NCBI GenBank assembly: GCA_046704745.1
Contig: JBJKRL010000043.1
Location: 23,466 to 87,465 of the forward strand
Reading direction: 5' to 3'
DNA length: 64,000 bases
Origin: CAWGGS01 sp046704745
GTDB taxonomy: Bacteria; Desulfobacterota; Desulfobulbia; Desulfobulbales; Desulfocapsaceae
The notes under the pieces were generated by a model. It was given only the letters and a program-made list of their open reading frames with translations. It did no database searches and was not told where the DNA came from. This document shows, piece by piece, positions 60,293 through 64,000 of this stretch. Each line of letters opens with the position of its first letter. The first letter of the stretch is position 1. Made by a program: the position numbers and the translations under genes.

Positions 60293-61471
60293 ATGATCTC
60301 GAATTTTTTCAAAAAAGAATCTGCAGGCGGAATCGTTTTGATGTTGGCTGCTGTTGTGGCCATAGTGTTTGCCAACTCACCGCTTGATTCCTTCTATCGC
60401 CTGCTTTTATCGACGGCGGTTGAAGTCCGGATTGGAGCTTTGGAGATAGCAAAACCGCTTTTGCTTTGGATTAATGACGGACTGATGGCGATATTTTTCT
60501 TTCTCGTCGGCCTGGAGCTTAAAAGAGAACTCATAGAGGGTGAATTATCTGACAGAAAAAATATTATCCTTCCGGGAATCGGTGCCATTGGAGGCATGCT
60601 TGTCCCCGCTGCAATTTACGTGTTCATTAATTTTCATGATTCCAAATCGTTACAAGGATGGGCAATTCCTTCGGCCACGGACATCGCCTTTGCCTTAGGG
60701 ATACTCGCGCTCTTGGGCAGCCGTGTTCCTGTTTCTCTTAAAATTTTCTTAACATCTCTTGCGATCTTTGATGATATCGGCGCAATAGTAATTATCGCCC
60801 TTTTTTACACTGCCAATATATCCTTCATCGCTTTGCTTGCAGTCTTCTTGTGCATATCGATCCTGGCCCTGTTCAACAGGGTCGGCATCACGGCGAAAAG
60901 CCCCTATATTATGATAGGCGCCACCATGTGGGTTGCCACACTCAAATCAGGCGTTCATGCCACTTTGGCAGGTGTCCTTTTAGCTCTGTTCATACCACTG
61001 CGCTGCAACGATTCACAAGAGTCTCCGCTTAAGGTACTGGAGCAGGATTTAGACCAGATAGTGGCATTCTTTGTGCTCCCTGTATTTGCCTTTGCAAATG
61101 CGGGAATATCGCTTACCGGGGTTTCCATCCATGATGTTTTTCACAGTGTACCTCTAGGTATTGCCACAGGCCTCTTTTTTGGTAAACAGATTGGTATTTT
61201 CGGTTTTTGCTGGCTGGCGATAAAACTCAATATGGCCAGGTTGCCAAACGGAATGAATCTTAAAATTTTATATGCCACAGCAATCCTTTGTGGTGTTGGT
61301 TTTACCATGAGCCTTTTTATCGGTTCTTTAGCCTTTGAAAGAACGGGAGTAAACCTGTTGTTCGATGAGCGAATCGGCATTCTCGCAGGGTCCCTCATCT
61401 CAGGAGTGGTCGGCTATTTACTCCTCCGTTCCTCGTTAGGTTCCGGCAAATCTCTGGCATCATACAATTAG
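60293..61471 (+). CDS. nhaA: Na+/H+ antiporter NhaA
   Basis: A 392-residue inner-membrane antiporter that expels Na+ in exchange for protons. ESAGGIVLMLAAVVAIVFANSP, FFFLVGLELKRELIEGEL, WAIPSATDIAFALGILALLG (the T-D-I unwound helix), FLTSLAIFDDIGAIVIIALF (the ion-binding Asp-Asp pair) and the late MSLFIGSLAFE all match NhaA. GTG at 60260 is an alternative start. Its TAG stop falls in tagcctggagttatcatcag, a diverged family A end. Confidence 0.96.
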   Translation: MISNFFKKESAGGIVLMLAAVVAIVFANSPLDSFYRLLLSTAVEVRIGALEIAKPLLLWINDGLMAIFFFLVGLELKRELIEGELSDRKNIILPGIGAIGGMLVPAAIYVFINFHDSKSLQGWAIPSATDIAFALGILALLGSRVPVSLKIFLTSLAIFDDIGAIVIIALFYTANISFIALLAVFLCISILALFNRVGITAKSPYIMIGATMWVATLKSGVHATLAGVLLALFIPLRCNDSQESPLKVLEQDLDQIVAFFVLPVFAFANAGISLTGVSIHDVFHSVPLGIATGLFFGKQIGIFGFCWLAIKLNMARLPNGMNLKILYATAILCGVGFTMSLFIGSLAFERTGVNLLFDERIGILAGSLISGVVGYLLLRSSLGSGKSLASYN

Positions 61472-61526
61472 CCTGGAGTTATCATCAGTTCAGGTGCTGT
61501 CAGGTTCAAAGTCTTTGGCTGTGAAC
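61470..61526 (-). repeat. Diverged family A end overlapping the nhaA stop
   Basis: Reads tagcctggagttatcatcag and then ttcaggtgctgtcaggttcaaag, matching the inverse of the right part of the complete element (ctgatgagaaatgcgggcta; cttcgaacctgacaccgcctgaa). No other end is seen before 61795. Confidence 0.5.
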
Positions 61527-61794
61527 AAACCCGACGTTCAAAAGATTCGAGACGGTCGCATTCCAACTCAGAATGGCCTGGGTGGCCATAATTGTTGTTT
61601 GAAAGGAGATCGATTCCAGCGTATAGTTTTATTGGACATCTACTTTCAAAAGGTTGGAAGCTTTCTTGCCAGCATAGATAAAAAGGCGATTCACTAACCT
61701 ATAGGAAGAGGTGACTGTGAGAAAATCAGTCTTGTGATCCCAGATTCGATCTGCACAAGGCTTGTACCTTTTCCCATAAATTTAAAAAGCAACC
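61527..61794. other. Gap before the 92-residue gene
   Basis: About 270 bases; a short plus frame at 61494-61697 overlaps the repeat and was not called. No promoter motif is clear. Confidence 0.4.
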
Positions 61795-62073
61795 ATGAAC
61801 CTTGACCGACAACTTCAGCACTCCATCCTTCACGAACTACGCAATGCCTACCCGAACGAGGCCCCCATCCATCGCCTTTCCTGTTTCGAAGAAAGTCAGC
61901 ATTTTTTTGGCAACCTCATTTATCTGAGAGGACACGGCCTCATCGAAGGCGAAATCCTGCCGGGTATGATCAACATGGAGACAATGAATATGATGCTGCA
62001 GGCGATGATCACCCCAGCAGGTCTGGATTTCCTCGAAAACGACGGAGGACCTGGCGCAATTTTAGGCCGATAG
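61795..62073 (+). CDS. Hypothetical protein, 92 aa
   Basis: A small soluble protein: LDRQLQHSILHELRNAYPNE, then FGNLIYLRGHGLIEGEIL and a closing ITPAGLDFLENDGG. The LxYLxGHGLIEG ... ITPxGxDFL order is that of a small winged-helix-like module often found in phage and host proteins of unknown role. It lies 106 bases before tnaA and may be co-transcribed with it. Complete by length. Confidence 0.65.
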   Translation: MNLDRQLQHSILHELRNAYPNEAPIHRLSCFEESQHFFGNLIYLRGHGLIEGEILPGMINMETMNMMLQAMITPAGLDFLENDGGPGAILGR

Positions 62074-62179
62074 GTTATCAGTTTCAACAGCAACGATTTA
62101 ATTACGCTTGAAAGTTGAGCTGCTTGACTGAGGATGTGTCCATTTTTCCAACAGTGCGATTGCAGATAAAGGAGCGCCC

Positions 62180-63565
62180 ATGCAGGAATTTTATCCAAAG
62201 ACCATTATCGAACCGTTTCGCATCCGATCCGTCGAGCCAATCCGCTTCACGACGATGCAGTATCGTAAACGGGTGTTGGCCGATGCCGGTTACAACCCCT
62301 TTCTGCTTCGATCGGAAGATGTCCTGATAGATCTGCTTTCAGATAGTGGAACCGGGGCCATGTCTTCCCGCCAGTGGTCCGGCATGATGGCAAGCGACGA
62401 GTCGTATGCAGGGGCCTCTTCATTCTATCGATTCGAAGCGGCTGTGAAGGACATAACGGGATTTCAACATGTAATCCCCACCCACCAGGGGCGCGGAGCT
62501 GAACATGTTCTCTTCTCCTCCATCGCCAAACAGGGAGATGTGGCCCTCAACAACACGCATTTCGACACGACTCGGGCTCACGTGGAGCACGTGGGGGCCG
62601 AACCAAGGGATCTGGTCATTGCCGAGGGCCTTAAGCCCCATCTGGTGCACCCTTTCAAAGGAAATATGGATCTTGAGCGACTTGAGGCAACCATTCAAGA
62701 AGTCGGACCCGAGCGCATTCCTGTCATCATGCTCACCGTTACGAATAACTCCGGAGGCGGGCAACCTGTCAGTATGGCCAACATCCGGGCCGTAAGCACT
62801 GTTGCACGCCGGCATGGCATCCCGTTTTTCCTAGATGCCTGCAGGTTTGCGGAAAACAGCTGGTTTATCAAGATGCGCGAGGACAACTACCAAGATAAGT
62901 CTCCCATCGAGATCGCTCGTGAGATGTTCAGCTACGCCGACGGGTGTACCATGAGCGCCAAAAAGGACGGAATGGCCAATATCGGAGGTTTTCTCGCCCT
63001 CAAGGACGATGTGCTCGCAACCAAATGCCGGAATCTCGAGATCTTGAACGAAGGATTTCCCACCTACGGAGGGATGGCCGGATACGATATGGAAGCCATC
63101 GCTCAAGGACTCTACGAAGCACTGGACCCGCACTACCTTCGCTATCGTATCCGTTCTATCGAATATTTGGGCGAGAAACTCGTGGCAGCCGGCATTCCGA
63201 TCGTTCAGCCGACCGGGGGACACGCCGTTTATATCGACGCCTATGAAATGCTGCCGCATATTCCCATGGAGCATTACCCTGCATGGTCCTTGAACAATGC
63301 CCTTTATCTCCTGGGCGGAGTGCGCGGCGTAGAAATCGGAACAGTCATGTTCGGCCTCCAGCCCGACGGAACCGAACAGTTTGCTCCCATGGAATTGGTA
63401 CGGCTGGCGTTTCCCCGCCGCGTATACACCCAAAGTCACGTGGAATACCTCATTGAGGTCATCATAGAGGCCAAGGCACAGGGGTCGGGCCTGCCAGGTC
63501 ATCGCATCGTGTGGCAGGCTCCGGTCTTACGCCATTTCACAGTTCGGTTGGAGCCGGTGAAGTAA
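62180..63565 (+). CDS. tnaA: Tryptophanase
   Basis: PLP enzyme of the beta-eliminating lyase family, 461 aa; cleaves tryptophan to indole, pyruvate and ammonia. EPFRIRSVEPIRFTT, LLSDSGTGAMSSRQWSGMM, IPTHQGRGAEHVL, and GCTMSAKKDGMANIGGF with the Schiff-base Lys are present. VRGVEIGTVMFG carries Ile where tyrosine phenol-lyases have Arg381 to hold the phenol OH, so tryptophanase is favoured over Tpl. The helix segment EVGPERIPVIMLTVTNN and LPHIPMEHYPAW also follow tryptophanase. AGGAG precedes the ATG by six bases. No TnaC-type leader peptide or tnaB permease is visible. Confidence 0.92.
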   Translation: MQEFYPKTIIEPFRIRSVEPIRFTTMQYRKRVLADAGYNPFLLRSEDVLIDLLSDSGTGAMSSRQWSGMMASDESYAGASSFYRFEAAVKDITGFQHVIPTHQGRGAEHVLFSSIAKQGDVALNNTHFDTTRAHVEHVGAEPRDLVIAEGLKPHLVHPFKGNMDLERLEATIQEVGPERIPVIMLTVTNNSGGGQPVSMANIRAVSTVARRHGIPFFLDACRFAENSWFIKMREDNYQDKSPIEIAREMFSYADGCTMSAKKDGMANIGGFLALKDDVLATKCRNLEILNEGFPTYGGMAGYDMEAIAQGLYEALDPHYLRYRIRSIEYLGEKLVAAGIPIVQPTGGHAVYIDAYEMLPHIPMEHYPAWSLNNALYLLGGVRGVEIGTVMFGLQPDGTEQFAPMELVRLAFPRRVYTQSHVEYLIEVIIEAKAQGSGLPGHRIVWQAPVLRHFTVRLEPVK

Positions 63566-63692
63566 GGCTTTTGCATGGCCAGGATCTTGCTTGACAAGAA
63601 GCAGAAACAAAATCATCGACTGGCTAAAACCGGCTGTACGATTTCGGAGGCATCCGGGTTAGAGGTAATCAGATAATTTATTATTGCTTATA

Positions 63693-63733
63693 CAAATGAG
63701 GAGAAAATACCGGGGACTTTTTCTCCTCATTTG
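63693..63733. terminator. Strong hairpin after tnaA
   Basis: Perfect 15-base arms caaatgaggagaaaa and ttttctcctcatttg around an 11-base loop (taccggggact), 128 bases after the tnaA stop. The stem ends have no T-run beyond the arm, so it may be a terminator or the fold-back of a mobile end. Confidence 0.5.
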
Positions 63734-63825
63734 CAAGAGAGCCAGAATGTTAAAGACAAGGAGGATACACGAACAAAAACCAACCAGACAAGAAACGACC
63801 GTCCTTAAATTTAGGAACCGGCCCT

Positions 63826-64000
63826 TAGCCTGATTTCTCATCAGCCCAGGCAGCGTCAGGTTCGAAGTTTTTTGCAATGGACTATAATAAACTATGTTCA
63901 TTGCCAAAACACTGAAGAAGATGGCGCTGCCTGGGCTGTACCCCAAGGGCATTTCTTTCAGGGCACCTTTGGTGAACACTGTGGAAATTTGATAACGTTC
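63826..64000 (-). mobile_element. Family A element, inverted copy running off the window
   Basis: Starts tagcctgatttctcatcag, then cagcgtcaggttcgaag, ctatgttcattgccaaaac, gaagaagatggcgc and ggtgaacactgtggaaattt, each the reverse complement of a matching word in the complete copy at 25351-25575. About 30 extra bases lie in the centre. The left terminal repeat is beyond the window end. It could encode a short frame (MFIAKTLKKMALPG), probably not meaningful. Confidence 0.7.

Noticed and set aside
62074..62179. TnaC-like leader peptide before tnaA
   Set aside because: No short frame with a ribosome site and a Trp codon followed by Pro stop context is seen.
63659..63979. Minus-strand frame of 106 codons at the window end
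   Set aside because: It runs across the hairpin and the family A element and shows no domain signs.

Overview
The window reads as a bacterial chromosome segment, most likely from an anaerobic or facultative Desulfobacterota-type organism. The inference rests on gene content only: a mitochondrial-type aconitase next to a Fur-family regulator, a short MetE-like protein, a NosR/NapH-like membrane ferredoxin, DUF3124, DUF554, and many RAYT/REP and integron-like remnants. No rRNA, tRNA, CRISPR array, prophage or replication origin was seen.

Layout. 1-13.7 kb is ordinary core-like sequence: aconitase, Fur-family regulator, a two-gene ABC-2 exporter running into tcdA and thpR, a drug/metabolite transporter, a membrane zinc-ribbon protein, folA with a MetE-like gene, then a ferric-reductase-like b-type membrane protein, YceI and a polyferredoxin. 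13.8-27.2 kb is accessory: an IS200/IS605 element sits between a broken AlkD-like gene and a broken DUF6624 gene. It is followed by an all-plus-strand series of small unrelated genes (ATPase, a first zwf, VOC, YkgJ, isoprenylcysteine-methyltransferase-like, HigBA, cupin, RelBE-like, aldo/keto reductase), many with frameshifts or missing starts, separated by imperfect palindromes that resemble integron attC sites. 27.3-35.4 kb is a GC-rich minus-strand block: ROK sugar kinase, GH15 glucosidase, transaldolase, gnd, a second zwf and pgl. Together they would release glucose, phosphorylate it and run it through the oxidative pentose phosphate branch for NADPH.

35.4-41.2 kb is again repeat-rich (two miniature-element families, RAYT transposase fragments, direct repeats) around an HNH nuclease, an MFS transporter, DUF554, DUF3124 and a cyclase-family hydrolase. 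41.6-47.8 kb holds an exported M1-like metallopeptidase, a 752-residue fusion of two GNAT acetyltransferase domains around a histone-deacetylase-fold domain, and an MFS transporter. 48-64 kb mixes metabolic and regulatory genes: a TraB-like exported protein, a PLP decarboxylase, two LysE exporters, a double-ACT regulator, a divergent SDR/TetR pair with a likely operator, a ParB-domain protein, NhaA and tryptophanase.

Two short inverted-repeat element families recur. Family A has 17-bp ends reading tagcccggatttctcat; family B has ends reading tagtttccatcc. At several loci these ends overlap or supply the stop codon of the upstream gene, and one copy of family B truncates a SnoaL-like gene. The most unusual single gene is the GNAT-deacetylase-GNAT fusion; the most unusual region is the cassette-like 15-27 kb stretch.
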